Shown here one piece after another: positions 34,060-34,623 of a stretch of DNA of 34,623 nt; within the stretch, counting starts at the first letter, position 1, and the number at the start of each line of letters is the position of its first letter. The stretch is from Burkholderiales bacterium (GTDB lineage: Bacteria > Pseudomonadota > Gammaproteobacteria > Burkholderiales > Burkholderiaceae_C), in NCBI GenBank assembly GCA_030603635.1, contig JAUVXK010000019.1, positions 1 through 34,623 on the forward strand, written 5' to 3'. The notes under the pieces were generated by a model. It saw nothing but the letters and a program-made list of their open reading frames with translations. It ran no database searches and was not told the origin of the DNA. A program made the translations under genes and the position numbers.

Positions 34060-34623
34060 TCAGGCCTCAGGGCAGGCGGGTTTGCCGCAGGCTTCAAAGT
34101 GCAGCGACAGGCTTTGCGCCAGCGTGGTGCGGCCCTGGTGCATGCGCTCCAGCACGGCGTCGGCCACGGCCGGGGCGATCATGAAGCCGTGCCGGTACAG
34201 GCCGTTGATCTGCAGCACCTGGGGGCCGGTTTCCCGCACGGCGGGCAGGTTGTCGGGCAGGGTGGGGCGGCACTGGGTGCACAGTTCCAGAATGCGTGCT
34301 TCGCCAAAGCCCGGGTGCACCGCATAGGCGGCGCTCAGCAGTTCCAGCACCGAACGCACGCTGGCGGGCGAAAGGTCGTTGGCTTCGATTTCGGTGGCGC
34401 CGATCACGAACACGTGGTCTTCTTTCGGCGCAATGTAGATCGGATAGCGGGGGTGCAGCAGCCGGGTGGGTCGCTGCAGGGTCACGTCTGGGGCGTGCAG
34501 GCGCACCACTTCGCCACGCACGCCGCGCAGTTGGTTCCAGTCGGGTTGGGCGCCCAGGCCACGGCAGTCGAGCACCCAGCCACCGGCTGTGCGCTGATGC
34601 GCCAGGGCCTGTTCGTCGCTCCA
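34060..34623 (-). CDS. thiO: Glycine oxidase ThiO (5' end outside the window)
   Basis: The C-terminal 187 residues of an FAD-dependent D-amino-acid/glycine oxidase. The frame is open to the window edge. GGWVLDCRGLGAQ, RGVRGEVVRLHAPDV, HPRYPIYIAPKEDHVFVIGA and LPAVRETGPQVLQINGLYRH are typical of ThiO, which oxidises glycine to the dehydroglycine used by ThiG. The FAD-binding N-terminus, the operon promoter and any TPP riboswitch must lie beyond the edge. It leads thiS, thiG and thiE. Confidence 0.92.
   Translation of the reverse strand, partial: WSDEQALAHQRTAGGWVLDCRGLGAQPDWNQLRGVRGEVVRLHAPDVTLQRPTRLLHPRYPIYIAPKEDHVFVIGATEIEANDLSPASVRSVLELLSAAYAVHPGFGEARILELCTQCRPTLPDNLPAVRETGPQVLQINGLYRHGFMIAPAVADAVLERMHQGRTTLAQSLSLHFEACGKPACPEA

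Overview
The window is dense, GC-rich bacterial chromosome carrying about 39 protein genes and one tRNA. Gene content and style point to a betaproteobacterium of the order Burkholderiales, probably Comamonadaceae (a Hydrogenophaga-like soil or water bacterium). The pointers are PobA beside an IclR-type PobR, an orphan Bug-type (TctC) solute receptor, DUF2783 and DUF2789 proteins, the thiO-thiS-thiG-thiE order, and YgiQ of betaproteobacterial length. The taxonomic call is inference. I see no phage, insertion sequence, CRISPR array or integrase, so this is ordinary chromosome with several small specialised operons.

Layout. 1-3738 (+): an alpha/beta hydrolase cut by the window edge, a LuxR-type regulator, an FAD aromatic hydroxylase and a DUF2783 protein, a likely catabolic cluster. 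3771-7925: a methyl-accepting chemotaxis receptor (-) divergent from ygiQ (+). 7935-10971: a short CaiB/BaiF CoA-transferase and pobA (-), divergent from pobR (+), with a repeat-rich operator between them. 10983-14200 (-): a sulfur-stress operon of an ArsR-rhodanese fusion regulator, an exported thioredoxin-like protein, an ETHE1-type persulfide dioxygenase and an MFS transporter. 14329-19481: a TonB-like protein, ChrA, an Lrp-type regulator divergent from an EamA exporter, Gph, YbaK and a DUF2789 protein.

19503-23666: a tightly overlapping minus-strand operon (class II aldolase, acyl-CoA ligase, Bug receptor) divergent from a MaoC-type hydratase. 23676-26202: a YjfB-like small protein, a MYG1 hydrolase and a RES/Xre toxin-antitoxin pair. 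26309-29199: an ECF sigma factor with its NrsF-type membrane anti-sigma factor (-), divergent from an exported thioredoxin, a DoxX protein and a CcdA-type membrane thiol reductase (+). 29229-31602 (-): a SulP anion transporter followed by a universal stress protein gene broken by a frameshift. 31937-32012 (-): tRNA-Asn(GTT). 32058-34623 (-): thiO (cut by the edge), thiS, thiG and thiE, for the thiazole half of thiamine.

The most notable signal is in the 152-bp gap between the sigma factor and the thioredoxin operon. It holds two perfect, outward-facing copies of GTAACC-N16-CGAA, one per strand, which I recall as the Caulobacter SigF promoter consensus. The anti-sigma factor has two cysteines 50 residues apart, as I recall for Caulobacter NrsF. 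This points to a self-regulated, thiol- or metal-sensing ECF circuit that drives a periplasmic thiol-reduction operon. Other signals are the ArsR operator on its own -10 box, the three-repeat PobR operator that includes the pobR start codon, and a recurring arrangement in which a -10 box lies 6-7 bases before the ATG (probable leaderless mRNAs).
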